64,000 nucleotides of DNA from Methanolinea sp. UBA277 (GCA_002499905.1 DANP01000010.1:10391-74390), one strand, 5' to 3'. Positions 1 through 9,009 are shown, numbered from the stretch's first letter. The notes: a model not told the origin generated them from the sequence alone. Numbers and translations are program-made.

Positions 1-840
1 GTGCTGGAGCAGTACGAGGTCACCGTCTTCTGCGCCCCGCCAACGGTCTACCGGATGCTGATCCTCGCCGACCTCGAGAAGTTTGACCTCAAAGAGCTCC
101 GGCACTGCGTCAGCGCCGGAGAGCCGCTCAACCCCGAGGTGATCCGGGTCTGGAAGGAAGGTACCGGTCTCACCATCTACGAGGGCTACGGCCAGACCGA
201 GCTGGTGCTGGTCATCGGCACCTTCCCCTGCATGGAGGCCCGGGCCGGCTCGATGGGCAAACCCTCTCCCGGGTGGCAGATCGAGCTCCAGGACGAGGAC
301 GGAAAACCGGTCCCTCAGGGAGAGGTGGGCAGGATCGCGATAAGGGTCAAACCGGACCGGCCGGTCGGCCTCTTCGACGGCTACCTCTACGACAAAGAGG
401 CCAACGAGGAGGTCTTTGTCGGCGACTACTACTACACCGGCGACAAGGCCTATATAGACGAGGACGGCTACTTCTGGTTCGTGGGCCGCGATGACGATGT
501 GATCAAGTCCTCCGGCTACCGCATCGGCCCCTTCGAGGTGGAGAGTGCGCTGCTTGAGCACCCAGCGGTGAAGGAGGCGGCGGTCGTGGGATCACCGGAC
601 GTCATCAGGGGCATGATCGTCAAGGCCTTCGTGGTCCTCAAGGAAGGATACCAGCCGTCCGAGCAGCTGGCAAAGGACATCCAGAAGTTCGTCAAGAAGC
701 ACACCGCCCCCTACAAATATCCCCGGGCAATCGAGTTCACCGACGACCTCCCGAAGACCATCTCGGGCAAGATCAAGCGGAACGTGCTCCGCGATCGGGA
801 GCTTGCCGGCGAAGGGCGGAATATCCGGGAAGAGGAGTAA
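1..840 (+). CDS. AMP-forming acyl-CoA synthetase, C-terminal part (5' truncated by the window)
   Basis: Activates a carboxylic acid with ATP to an acyl-adenylate and then forms the CoA thioester. The visible 279 residues are the C-terminal half of the ANL superfamily fold. The A5 motif YEGYGQTE is at residues 60-67, the TGD of A7 at 146-148, the hinge motif GRDDDVIK at 162-169, then GYRIGPFE, and the catalytic lysine lies in PKTISGKIKR near residues 254-263. Full-length relatives have roughly 550 residues, so the N-terminal half with the ATP P-loop lies before base 1; the GTG at base 1 is probably an internal codon. Medium-chain or aryl acids are possible substrates; the sequence does not decide. 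No partner gene follows; a tRNA lies 135 bases downstream. Confidence 0.9.
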   Translation: MLEQYEVTVFCAPPTVYRMLILADLEKFDLKELRHCVSAGEPLNPEVIRVWKEGTGLTIYEGYGQTELVLVIGTFPCMEARAGSMGKPSPGWQIELQDEDGKPVPQGEVGRIAIRVKPDRPVGLFDGYLYDKEANEEVFVGDYYYTGDKAYIDEDGYFWFVGRDDDVIKSSGYRIGPFEVESALLEHPAVKEAAVVGSPDVIRGMIVKAFVVLKEGYQPSEQLAKDIQKFVKKHTAPYKYPRAIEFTDDLPKTISGKIKRNVLRDRELAGEGRNIREEE

Positions 841-975
841 GGCGGGAACCAGACTATCGGACATCCGGTTGTTCATGGCAGGAGCCCGGACGCCGGACTT
901 TCCGGGTCGTCTCACCGGTAGTCCGTCAATAAAATACACATCTTTATTTTCCCGCACTTCCAATGAGATAGAGGT

Positions 976-1060
976 GCGAGGGTAGCCAAGCCAGGTCAAC
1001 GGCGCTGGATTCAGGGTCCAGTCTCGCAGGAGTTCTTGGGTTCAAATCCCATCCCTCGCA
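976..1060 (+). tRNA. tRNA-Leu (anticodon CAG)
   Basis: The acceptor stem GCGAGGG (976-982) pairs with CCCTCGC (1053-1059), followed by discriminator A1060; CCA is not encoded. The anticodon stem CTGGA/TCCAG encloses the loop TTCAGGG, giving anticodon CAG. A long variable arm and the T-loop GGTTCAAATCC mark a class II leucine tRNA of 85 bases. An AT-rich stretch around 927-950 (AATAAAATAC, then CTTTATTTT) is the likely promoter. No intron is evident. Confidence 0.95.
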
Positions 1061-1447
1061 TTGGAACCTCTTGTTCAATGCTCTCGGACTTTGTTTTTAT
1101 ACCCACTTTGCAAACAGCTCTTTCTGTACCTTCCATACCTTCAACACAAGGGCACTTTTCTCAGATCAGAATGACGAAACCCATCGCCTCATCTCACGGC
1201 ATTTGAGCAAAGAACGAATCACACCACGTGACGGTTTTTGCCCTGATATGATTGCCTGATGAGCAGGACCCGTATCTGTTATGAATACCTTTCTGGGGGT
1301 GCGAGCGATGACGAGTGAATCCCGGTCAGAGAATGAGAATGAGGATCCTTTCCCGGGGGGCTAACCGCTCCAGGAACCCTTCAGCCGCGATCACCTTTAA
1401 ACAGCCATGAAAAGAAATGGTCCGGATTGTCCTGATACAGCCGGACT
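1061..1447. other. Intergenic region without a supported gene
   Basis: This 387-base stretch separates the tRNA from the converging sulfur operon. The 62-codon open frame at 1071-1259 has no ribosome-binding site, atypical composition and no recognisable motif, so I do not call it. I see no convincing RNA structure. Run-on transcription and termination of both flanking units probably fall here. Confidence 0.5.
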
Positions 1448-2005
1448 TTACAACCCGAGGACGGCAAGCAGGTACAGCACGCCGATGATCAGGACGATTG
1501 CCCCGACAACCACGATTCCCGGTTTCACCCCGATGAGTTCCGGGATCGTATCCGCTGGAAAAAGCCCTTTCTTGAGGATCGACCGTTCCAGGGCCGGATA
1601 CAGGTGGGCAAAGATCCCGGCACCAATCGCGATCCCCACCATTCCGACCAGGGCATCGAGGGCACCTGATCCGAATGCCCCGGCAGCGGTACCGGGACAG
1701 TAGCCGAGAACGGCAAACCCGGTCCCGAAAATCAGCCCTCCAACCACCGTTGCACCAAGGGATCCCCGTGCGACGTGAAGGCGGACCAGTCCTGCCGATT
1801 TCATCAGGAAGATTCCGATCATACCGACGACAATGGCCGAGAGCATGATCTCCACCACCGTGAAATCGGTGAGGAGGAGCTGGCCGATGATCACGTCGTA
1901 GTTCGTCACACCGCCTTTCTGGAGCAGAAATCCAAAGATAACGCCGGTAATCAGTCCGAGCACAATCTGGGCCCGGGCATTACTTCTGAGATTCTCATAT
2001 GCCAT
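1448..2005 (-). CDS. YeeE/YedE-family transporter, C-terminal-half subunit
   Basis: Integral membrane protein of 185 residues, about five to six hydrophobic segments, matching the second half of YeeE/YedE (DUF395) transporters, which import thiosulfate or other reduced sulfur into the cell. The motif GYCPGTAAGAFGSG places the conserved cysteine at residue 103; in the characterised family member TsuA, conserved cysteines line the thiosulfate path. It is the last gene of a four-gene minus-strand operon, 12 bases behind the other half at 2018-2542. Together the two small proteins equal one full-length YeeE (about 350 residues). The start ATG at 2005 gives an N-terminus (MAYENLRSNARAQ) that enters a membrane helix directly. 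Confidence 0.87.
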   Translation of the reverse strand: MAYENLRSNARAQIVLGLITGVIFGFLLQKGGVTNYDVIIGQLLLTDFTVVEIMLSAIVVGMIGIFLMKSAGLVRLHVARGSLGATVVGGLIFGTGFAVLGYCPGTAAGAFGSGALDALVGMVGIAIGAGIFAHLYPALERSILKKGLFPADTIPELIGVKPGIVVVGAIVLIIGVLYLLAVLGL

Positions 2006-2017
2006 CTCTGCTACCTC

Positions 2018-2542
2018 TCACATGAACGAGAATCCAAAGATCAGCCCGGCGACGATGATGCCTCCCACAAAGAAGCAGATCGCCGCAACCCAGCTCGCAA
2101 GCGAGAGCTGGAGTGTACCCGAAATGCCATGCCCCGACGTGCAGCCACCGGCCCAGCGGGCACCGAGCCCCAGAACGAGGCCCCCGGTGAGCGCCACGGC
2201 AGAGCGGAAGATTGCATCTGTTCCGAATGCCTCGGCAAAGACCGGCGGCACCACCAGGATCGTGAAGGTGCCCGAGAGGTATGCCGAGAGGAATCCACCG
2301 ATAACCAGCCCGATGAGGATCATCCATTGCCAGTCGATTGTTGGCACAACTTTCTGATAATACGGCATCTGTTCGGTCTTCCCGCGGGAAAGCACGGACT
2401 CCGCCATCCCGGCCGACTTGGCATAGGCAGTCGATGCTCCGAGGGGGCGGTCGGAGAGGAGGAACGTGGTCCAGATCAGGACTCCGATCCCTGCCCCGAC
2501 AATGTACGGTGACCAAGACTCCATCGTCAACCATTCGATCAT
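2018..2542 (-). CDS. YeeE/YedE-family transporter, N-terminal-half subunit
   Basis: Membrane protein of 174 residues with the first-half signature of YeeE/YedE transporters: GARWAGGCTSGHGISG near residues 127-142 with the conserved cysteine at 134. Hydrophobic segments lie near residues 13-29, 74-92, 116-130 and 150-173. It should pair with the product of 1448-2005 to form a complete channel for a reduced sulfur compound such as thiosulfate. It sits 53 bases behind a rhodanese-containing protein, consistent with import followed by sulfur transfer. The substrate is inferred from the family, not shown by the sequence. Confidence 0.87.
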   Translation of the reverse strand: MIEWLTMESWSPYIVGAGIGVLIWTTFLLSDRPLGASTAYAKSAGMAESVLSRGKTEQMPYYQKVVPTIDWQWMILIGLVIGGFLSAYLSGTFTILVVPPVFAEAFGTDAIFRSAVALTGGLVLGLGARWAGGCTSGHGISGTLQLSLASWVAAICFFVGGIIVAGLIFGFSFM

Positions 2543-2595
2543 GATGATACACCTCTATCAACGGAAATGATATCTCCGGATATAATCCCTCGGGT

Positions 2596-3963
2596 TCAGG
2601 GAACGAAGCCTGATCGTTTATACCCGATAACTCCCCCCGCCAGGTTTGAGACCCGGGTGAATCCCTGCATCCTGAGGATACTTGCCGCGATGCTCGCCCG
2701 CTGCCCACCCTTGCACATAACGATGTAGTGGCTGTCAGGGTCGAGCTCGGTATACCGGGTCCTGAGGTCATGCCAGGGAATCGGGATCGCTCCCGTTACC
2801 GGTTCGGCAGCCTGCTCTTCTCGTGACCGGACATCGATGATTACGGCGTCACCGGATTCGACCAGGGCATGCGCCTCTTCCGGCGAGATGACCGGGACGG
2901 TCCCCACCGGGAGTGCATGCACGCCCCAGGCAAGCATCCCCCCATCGAGGTAGCCGGTGACGCGGTCGAACCCGACACGGTGGAGCTGGAGCGTTGCCTC
3001 CTCAACCTGGAACCTCTCATCGACCACAAGGATGATATCACGGTCCGGTGGCAGGATCCAGCCGGCCTGGGTGGCGAAGCTTCCCGTGAGATCGATATGC
3101 CAGGAGCCGGGTATGTGAAACCCGGAGAAGGCCGGGTAGCTCCGGACATCGAGGAGGATGATATCTCCGCCCTCCAGCTGCTCGGCAGTGGTTTTCGGAC
3201 CGAGGGGGACCGGCTGCACCAGGTCCCGCATCAGAGTTGGACCGGCCCGGTTAATTTCCGAACACCGGGCGAAATGATCCGGGGCGTCCGGCATACCGGA
3301 GGTGAGTGACCGGATGAACTCCTCGCGATCCCGGATCTGGAGGGCATAGTTGTACTTCTTTTCATATCCGATGGTGCTCGTCCGCTTCGCCCCCATCGCC
3401 CTCCCGCAGAGGGATCCTGCCCCGTGGGCAGGATAGACCTCGCATTCATCGGGGAGCGTCAGGATTTTCTGGTGCAGGTTGTCATACAGGGAACCGGCAA
3501 GTTCCCGGGCTCTCCCCGGGAAGAGGTCCGGCCTCCCGACATCCCCGACAAAGAGGGTGTCACCCGAAAAGAGCGCGATCGGGGTTGTCCCGCGCGTCGT
3601 ATCCGTTGCAATATAGCAGATATGTTCGGGAGTGTGACCGGCGGTCTCGATCACCGAGAAGTGGATATTCTCAAGCGATATCCCATCCCCTTCCGCCACC
3701 GGGACGTGGGGAAATGCACAGTTCCCGGATCGTGACGCATAAATCCGTGCCCCGGTCGCATCGGCGAGATCGAGGTGACCTGATACAAAGTCGGCATGCA
3801 GGTGCGTCTCCAGGATATGGGTGATCCGGAGTCCCATCTGCGTTGCTGCATCGAGATAGCGGGTAACATCACGTTCAGGATCGATAACAGCACACGTCTT
3901 GTCACCGGCTACGATATAGGAGCTATGGGCGATGCCGGGCACGAAAAACTGGTGGATGATCAT
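2596..3963 (-). CDS. Metallo-beta-lactamase fold protein with two rhodanese domains
   Basis: Cytoplasmic 455-residue protein. Residues 1 to about 235 form a metallo-beta-lactamase domain of the persulfide dioxygenase/glyoxalase II type, with metal ligands in THLHADFVSGH (H54, H56, D58, H63), later AGHTPEH and the aspartate of FSGDTLF. Two rhodanese domains follow, about 255-350 and 355-455. The second has its active-site cysteine C417 in VMCKGGQRAS; the first has VVDERFQ at the equivalent place and no cysteine, so it is probably catalytically dead. In an anaerobe, dioxygenase chemistry is unlikely; thiol or persulfide hydrolysis and sulfane transfer fit better (inference). Eight bases separate it from the permease gene upstream; a sulfur transporter pair follows. 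Confidence 0.85.
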   Translation of the reverse strand: MIIHQFFVPGIAHSSYIVAGDKTCAVIDPERDVTRYLDAATQMGLRITHILETHLHADFVSGHLDLADATGARIYASRSGNCAFPHVPVAEGDGISLENIHFSVIETAGHTPEHICYIATDTTRGTTPIALFSGDTLFVGDVGRPDLFPGRARELAGSLYDNLHQKILTLPDECEVYPAHGAGSLCGRAMGAKRTSTIGYEKKYNYALQIRDREEFIRSLTSGMPDAPDHFARCSEINRAGPTLMRDLVQPVPLGPKTTAEQLEGGDIILLDVRSYPAFSGFHIPGSWHIDLTGSFATQAGWILPPDRDIILVVDERFQVEEATLQLHRVGFDRVTGYLDGGMLAWGVHALPVGTVPVISPEEAHALVESGDAVIIDVRSREEQAAEPVTGAIPIPWHDLRTRYTELDPDSHYIVMCKGGQRASIAASILRMQGFTRVSNLAGGVIGYKRSGFVP

Positions 3964-3971
3964 ATGTCTTT

Positions 3972-5750
3972 CTATCCCATGATCAGATACATCAGTGTTA
4001 CGGCGATGGCAATGAAGACGATTGTCATCACACCACCCGTCTTCAGGTAATCCCGGGTCGTATACCCGCCGGGACCCATCAGGAGAGCATTCACCTGGTG
4101 GGTGGGAAGAATGAAGGAGTTCTGGGCACAGACGGCAACGAGGAGCGCCAGGGCACGGGGATCAACACCCGTCTCCATTCCGGTGACCAGCACGAGCGGG
4201 ACGAGCAGGACCGTTGCAGCGACATTTGAGATGATGAGGGACAGGACCGTTGCCAGGATGGCAACAGCGATCATTATGACGATTGGGGGGGCACCAGCCA
4301 GGGCTCCGGTGAGGAACCCGCCGATGAGAGCGGCCGCCCCGGTCTTCTCCATTGCAATACCTATCGGGATCAGGCCGGCGATGAGGGCGATTATCTTCCA
4401 GTCGATGGCACGGTATACCTCATCAGCAGTAAGAATGCCGGACAGTACCATCCCGGCAGCACCCGTGAGCAGAGCGAGCGAGATCGGAATACCCGTGATC
4501 GTCAGACCAAGCGATGCGGCAAAGATCAGAACTGCACGTCGCCCCATCCTGTACCGCATTTCCTCTCCTTCCGGAGGGGAGAGCAACAGGAGGTCGTGGT
4601 GCCGGGCAAACAGTCTGAGCGTGTCCCACGACCCGAAACCGACGATAATATCGCCTGCCGCAAAGTGGATATCAGAGAAGTCTGCCCGGGACTCTCCCGT
4701 TCCGCGCTGGTGGACGATCGGCTCGATCGAGAACTCCTGCCGGAACCTGATTTCCCGCAGGGTCTTTCCGATAATTGATGCCCTGTGCCGGACGATCAGC
4801 TCGGCAAATCCGAAGCCGCCACTATCCAGGATTTCCTTTAGTCTGCTCGTATTATCTGAGGGAACACAACCGGACTCCGTGATGAACGTTAAGAAAGCTT
4901 CCTCGGGTCCGAGGAAGGCGAGCTCCTGGTCCGGTTCGAGGCGGGTATATCTCGAAGGTGCAATGGTTATCTCCGTTGGTGTACGGATAGCAAGGAGATC
5001 AAGACCGTACCGGGTTCGGAACGATGCCTCTTCCCGTGTTTTTCCAGCAAGCGGCGATTCACGGGGGAGGATGCAGGTCCTGATCGGATGATCGATCCCC
5101 CAGATTTCGGCGACAGTGGGTTCGGGTTCCTGAACCCCTTTCTTCGGGAGGATACGCGAACCGCCCAAAGCAAAGAGGCTGACCCCTATGGCGAGGAGGG
5201 GCAGCCCGATCGGGGTCACGGCAAACAGGGTAAACGGTTCCTCACCCGCCTGCCGCAGGAGATCGTTGAGGACAATCAACGGGCCGGACGCGATCATGGT
5301 CACTGTTCCGCCAAGGATTGCAGCGAATCCCATCGGCATCATCAGCCGTGACAGGGGAATTCCGGTCTTCTTTCCGATCCTTCTTGTCGCAGGCAGAAAG
5401 AGGGCTGCAGCCCCGATATTCTGTATCACCGAGGAGAGAAGACCCACCGTCATCGAGATGGTTGCGATTATCTTCCGCTCGCTTGTACCTGCAGATCGGA
5501 TGATGATCCTGGCGAGACGGGAGGTAACCCCGGTCCTCTCGATACCATACCCGAGGATCATCACGGATGCCATTGCAACCACGGCATTCGAAGCGAATCC
5601 CGAGATCGCTTCTTGCGGCGTTATCAGACCGAGCCATGCAAGAGCAAGGCTGGCAAGGATGGCGACCAGATCGATGCGTATCCGGTTGCTGACGATAAGA
5701 ACAAGGGTTACCGCAAGAACGATTCCGAGGAGGATGCTGCTGCTGTCCAT
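3972..5750 (-). CDS. SLC13/DASS-family permease with central RCK_C (TrkA-C) domains
   Basis: A 592-residue inner-membrane anion transporter. Hydrophobic helices occupy about residues 5-210 and 395-592; the cytoplasmic middle part (about 215-390) contains two TrkA-C-like regions (for example RTRYGLDLLAIRTP and GKTLREIRFRQEF). The transmembrane motif SNAVVAMASVMILGYG and the C-terminal SNVAATVLLVPL are typical of the family, which moves sulfate, dicarboxylates or similar anions. It is the first gene of the sulfur operon, so sulfate or another sulfur oxyanion is the likely cargo (inference). ATG 5750 is preceded by a leader with a T8 run and, about 70 bases up, a TATA-like GTAAATATCC on the minus strand. 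Confidence 0.83.
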   Translation of the reverse strand: MDSSSILLGIVLAVTLVLIVSNRIRIDLVAILASLALAWLGLITPQEAISGFASNAVVAMASVMILGYGIERTGVTSRLARIIIRSAGTSERKIIATISMTVGLLSSVIQNIGAAALFLPATRRIGKKTGIPLSRLMMPMGFAAILGGTVTMIASGPLIVLNDLLRQAGEEPFTLFAVTPIGLPLLAIGVSLFALGGSRILPKKGVQEPEPTVAEIWGIDHPIRTCILPRESPLAGKTREEASFRTRYGLDLLAIRTPTEITIAPSRYTRLEPDQELAFLGPEEAFLTFITESGCVPSDNTSRLKEILDSGGFGFAELIVRHRASIIGKTLREIRFRQEFSIEPIVHQRGTGESRADFSDIHFAAGDIIVGFGSWDTLRLFARHHDLLLLSPPEGEEMRYRMGRRAVLIFAASLGLTITGIPISLALLTGAAGMVLSGILTADEVYRAIDWKIIALIAGLIPIGIAMEKTGAAALIGGFLTGALAGAPPIVIMIAVAILATVLSLIISNVAATVLLVPLVLVTGMETGVDPRALALLVAVCAQNSFILPTHQVNALLMGPGGYTTRDYLKTGGVMTIVFIAIAVTLMYLIMG

Positions 5751-6172
5751 GAGCCTACTACGCAGATGTGCCGGAAGAAGAAAAAAAAGATTGCATCAAT
5801 GGCGATTCCGGATATTTACACTGAACGAATGATGTTCGCCAGGCGCTCGGTGCCTGGCAGGCACGCTATTTCTGCGAGTCTGACGGTCCCAGCCATCGGC
5901 ATGTGCTTATCGGAATAACAAGCGAATAGATCGCGGATACCTCTCCATCGACACTTTCGCACCTGGAGGGCTCCCCTGCTGCAGGAGAGAGCACAGGATC
6001 AAGATCTTCCCTGTAGGTTTGGTTGCGGTGGGTGTGGAAGGAGAGTTGTTGATAATAGTCCAATTAGTGCGCGGGTCATCAATCGGAGCGCATGAAACGC
6101 CGCGTTATACCTCCCATCACTCGCATTAAACCCAAGCCAAAGATAATCGCTGTCGTTATTCGTTGACATGAT
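5751..6172. other. Intergenic region upstream of the sulfur operon
   Basis: About 420 bases with no convincing gene. The 65-codon minus-strand frame at 5866-6063 lacks a start context and recognisable features. The region carries the probable promoter of the minus-strand operon near 5815 and a perfect 7-bp inverted repeat just beyond it (5838-5858). Confidence 0.45.
5838..5858. promoter_or_regulatory. Perfect inverted repeat upstream of the sulfur operon promoter
   Basis: GCCAGGC (5838-5844), a 7-base spacer, then GCCTGGC (5852-5858). It lies about 90 bases before the ATG of the SLC13 permease and just upstream of the TATA-like element. The position suits an operator or activator site for the operon; as RNA it could also fold as a hairpin. 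No regulator gene is adjacent. Confidence 0.35.
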
Positions 6173-6418
6173 TTACCGGCATATTGCACCACTTTTTTCC
6201 AGAAACCAGTGCGTGATGTATACTCCGATACAGGGTATGACCATCAAATCATTAATTTGATCAGAATATTCAGGATATTTCATCATCAATTCTCGTAAAT
6301 ACCCACTACCATAATCATTTTCCACCTGGTTACTATGGAAATAGCCGGTAATAAAATGAGTAATCTCTTTGCCATCGATGATTGCATCGGCAATTTCCTG
6401 CCAATCCTGATGAATCAT
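6173..6418 (-). CDS. Small AT-rich hypothetical protein
   Basis: An 81-residue acidic-to-neutral protein that I do not recognise; the start reads MIHQDWQEIADAI and the end CIGVYITHWFLEKSG. A strong archaeal TATA box (TTTATATAA on the minus strand, near 6440-6449) lies about 25 bases before the ATG, which supports a leaderless or short-leader transcript. Composition is clearly lower in GC than the flanks, which suggests recent arrival or relaxed selection. No signal peptide or membrane helix is obvious. The gene has no operon partner. Confidence 0.5.
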   Translation of the reverse strand: MIHQDWQEIADAIIDGKEITHFITGYFHSNQVENDYGSGYLRELMMKYPEYSDQINDLMVIPCIGVYITHWFLEKSGAICR

Positions 6419-6582
6419 TTATTTTCATTCTCTTCTCATTATATAAATTGTTGATTGATATTAGGAAGGATATCATGAGAAATCCGGGTGATCTGTTGGT
6501 ACACGGTAACCGGGATGAAAGGTGCATATCGCAAAACGGATCATGCGAAGTGCATAAATAAATCCACATATACCTTTTTTTT

Positions 6583-6825
6583 ATGGATGCATACCAGGTC
6601 TACATCGTCATTTCTGTCCTGGTGTTAGCCCTCATTGCTATGTTATTCTATTTCACGAGCCGGAGGAAACCGGAAAAAGGATTATCGAGACTGGCGGCGC
6701 TTTCGTTTGCCTTCATCCTCGCCGGGATTATTTTTGGCGAAAATCGCCTGGTTGGGTACAGTCTGCTTGGCATCGGGGTCCTTCTTGCCGTCATCGATAT
6801 TTATTACAAACGAACGTCAAGGTGA
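6583..6825 (+). CDS. Small membrane protein, unknown function
   Basis: 80 residues with two or three hydrophobic segments: residues 5-24, about 37-50 and 56-73, joined by a basic loop (SRRKPEKGLSR). Topology suggests a small integral membrane protein with a positively charged cytosolic turn and C-terminus (YYKRTSR). A TATA-like element CATAAATAAAT at 6553-6563 is centred about 25 bases before the ATG, and a T8 run directly precedes the ATG, so translation may be leaderless. I do not recognise the family. Confidence 0.6.
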   Translation: MDAYQVYIVISVLVLALIAMLFYFTSRRKPEKGLSRLAALSFAFILAGIIFGENRLVGYSLLGIGVLLAVIDIYYKRTSR

Positions 6826-6920
6826 GTTTTTTACTACCACTCACCCTCGAATCTGCGATCTGAGAGTATTACCTGAGGCAACCTTCATCGCCTCCTCCTT
6901 CCACACTCTACCGATCATTC

Positions 6921-7424
6921 ATGGCACGAATCCTCGTAGCATATGCAACAAAGCACGGGTCCACCGCCGGAATAGCAGAAGCGATCAGCAAGGAGATCAC
7001 GGCAGCAGGGCTCAGCGTCGAAGTTAAGGAGATCAAGAACGTCCAGTCGCCCTCCGGGTACGACGCGGTCGTGATCGGCGGGCCGATCTACATGGGCAAA
7101 GTGATGGCCGACGTGAAGAAGTTCGTCGGCCGGCACCAGGATAAACTGGCAGCAATGCCCGTCGCCGCTTTTGTAGTGGGGCTCTCACCGGCATCGAAGG
7201 ATGAGAAGGAGATTGAGGCTGCCCGGACAGCCCTATCTGATGCGATTGCTCCCCTCCAGCCGGTGGCCTCGGCCCTGTTTGCCGGGAGCCTGGACCCTGA
7301 GAAGCTCGGGTTCATCGAGCGAAAGATGATCGGGATGGTCAAGTCCCCGACCGGCGACTTCAGGGACTGGGATGCCATCTCGGCGTGGGCAAAGCGCCTC
7401 CCATCCCTGCTGGTGAAGGGGTGA
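6921..7424 (+). CDS. Flavodoxin-domain protein
   Basis: 167-residue cytoplasmic flavoprotein. The FMN phosphate-binding loop is ATKHGSTAGIA (residues 9-19), followed by the flavodoxin core VVIGGPIYMGK. The length and the C-terminal GDFRDWDAISAWA resemble the flavodoxin-like proteins related to protoporphyrinogen oxidase HemG, although that activity is not implied in a methanogen. It would carry electrons or hydride for an unidentified partner. It stands alone between a small membrane protein gene and a condensation-domain gene. Confidence 0.88.
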   Translation: MARILVAYATKHGSTAGIAEAISKEITAAGLSVEVKEIKNVQSPSGYDAVVIGGPIYMGKVMADVKKFVGRHQDKLAAMPVAAFVVGLSPASKDEKEIEAARTALSDAIAPLQPVASALFAGSLDPEKLGFIERKMIGMVKSPTGDFRDWDAISAWAKRLPSLLVKG

Positions 7425-7580
7425 GCAGATCGGGGAAGATCGCAAACCCTCTTCACCCACCACCTCTTTTCTTCCAGGTCAAAACTCCCTTTTTTCGTAA
7501 TCATGTGAAGCCGGCAAAGAAAGCAATGTTCATGTAATCACCTGAAAAGATCATGGTAGGAGAAACCCCGGAGTATACTC

Positions 7581-8855
7581 ATGACCCTCCACCGCATCCC
7601 CGCAGCTCCTCATGACCTGATGAATGCCGGCCGGCAGATCACCATCGTCCTCTCGTTCACCGGCCCCCTCAACCACCACGCCGTGAAGAACGCTCTCCGG
7701 GCCCTCCTGGAGGTCGAACCGATCCTCGGGTGCCGGCTAGTCGGAGAGGGGCGGAAGGCATACTGGGAACGGAGAGAAGACCTCAGTTCTCTCGATCTCC
7801 TCACCATCGAAGAAGGCCCGGCCCCGGACGATGCGGTGAAACGGTTCGCCGCCCGCACAGATCCTGAAGGCCCGCTGGTGCAGGGGCTCCTCATCCGGAA
7901 CGAAGACGGTGATGCCCTCTGCATCAACGTCAGCCACGCGGCTACCGATACAGCGGGGGCACAGGAGCTCCTCCCCGTTCTTTCAGAACTCTACACCCGC
8001 TACCTGGCAGAACCGGACTTCTGGCCGCTGCAGGGGGACTACAGTGACCGGGGATACTGGCAGCTCTTCGACAGCGCCGGTCTTATCGAAACTCTGGGCA
8101 CCATACCTGCTGCCATTCCGCCTGAGCCGCGGTTCCGGTTCCCCGGGCCGGCAGGGGCTGGAGAACCGGCGGGTGAACTTGGCAGATCAGAGATGGAACC
8201 GGGGCAAGGGCAAGGAAGGCCCGGAGGAGAACAGGACATCGCGAAACGGGTCGTCGGCCCGGAGCGGTTCCGGGCGATCCGGGAGGCGGCGACGTCCCGG
8301 GTGGCCACCCTGACGGATGTGCTTCTGACCGCTTTCTTCCGGGCACTCTGCCGGACCCTGCACCCGCCGGAGGAGGTGCCGCTCCCCCTGCAGGTCTCCG
8401 TTGATATGCGGTACCTGCTGCCCGATGAGGACAACCACCGTGTCGCAAATCTCTGCGGCGCCGTATTCCCGGTCCTCGCCTGGATCCCGGACGAGCAGTT
8501 CCGGACCACGCTTTCCCGGGCCAAGGAGCAGATGGACAGCTTCACTTCAGGGTACCCGGGGCTGGCAGGCATCCTCCATAACTCATTTGCCACCGACTTC
8601 GGGTCCGCCGGGAAAACATCGGGGGACGCCTTCATCCCCCGGCTGGAGGATACGGGTATCATCGATGAGAAGGGCCTCATGTTCGGGGATACCCCCGTTT
8701 CCGGTGCATACCTGCTCTGCCCTGCCATGGCCGGAGAGGGGCCGGTACTATGTGCCTCGGCGTTCAGGGATACCCTGACCCTTGCTGCCTCGTTCCCGCG
8801 CGGCAGCACAGAGATCGTGGATGCCATCGTCCGGGAGCTGGACCACTTCCCGTGA
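7581..8855 (+). CDS. Condensation-domain/alcohol acyltransferase-like protein
   Basis: 424 residues, about the size of a stand-alone condensation domain. The catalytic HxxxDxxG motif is intact as HAATDTAG (H119, D123, G126). The N-terminal RIPAAPHDLMNAGRQ and the later VSVDMRYLLPDED, which corresponds to the DFGW-side half of the fold, support the chloramphenicol acetyltransferase-like family that includes nonribosomal peptide condensation domains, PapA and alcohol acetyltransferases. It should join an acyl thioester or acyl donor to a hydroxyl or amine. No carrier protein or adenylation gene is adjacent, though an acyl-CoA synthetase lies 6.7 kb upstream. A proline/glycine-rich insert near residues 180-220 is probably a linker between the two lobes. 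Confidence 0.8.
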   Translation: MTLHRIPAAPHDLMNAGRQITIVLSFTGPLNHHAVKNALRALLEVEPILGCRLVGEGRKAYWERREDLSSLDLLTIEEGPAPDDAVKRFAARTDPEGPLVQGLLIRNEDGDALCINVSHAATDTAGAQELLPVLSELYTRYLAEPDFWPLQGDYSDRGYWQLFDSAGLIETLGTIPAAIPPEPRFRFPGPAGAGEPAGELGRSEMEPGQGQGRPGGEQDIAKRVVGPERFRAIREAATSRVATLTDVLLTAFFRALCRTLHPPEEVPLPLQVSVDMRYLLPDEDNHRVANLCGAVFPVLAWIPDEQFRTTLSRAKEQMDSFTSGYPGLAGILHNSFATDFGSAGKTSGDAFIPRLEDTGIIDEKGLMFGDTPVSGAYLLCPAMAGEGPVLCASAFRDTLTLAASFPRGSTEIVDAIVRELDHFP

Positions 8856-9009
8856 CGCGTCAGCGTCCAGAATTGAAAATCCTCCGGCCCCATGAATGGA
8901 CCCCTGCAACTTTTTCAGTGCCCCTCATCGAGCCTTGTAAATCCCCCGTCCCCCCGTCATGTACTTGAACCTCTGAAAATCTTCGTTTGCTTCCAGCAGG
9001 AAAAATGCC

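Noticed and set aside
1071..1259. 62-codon open frame after the tRNA
   Set aside because: No ribosome site, odd composition and no family features; probably chance.
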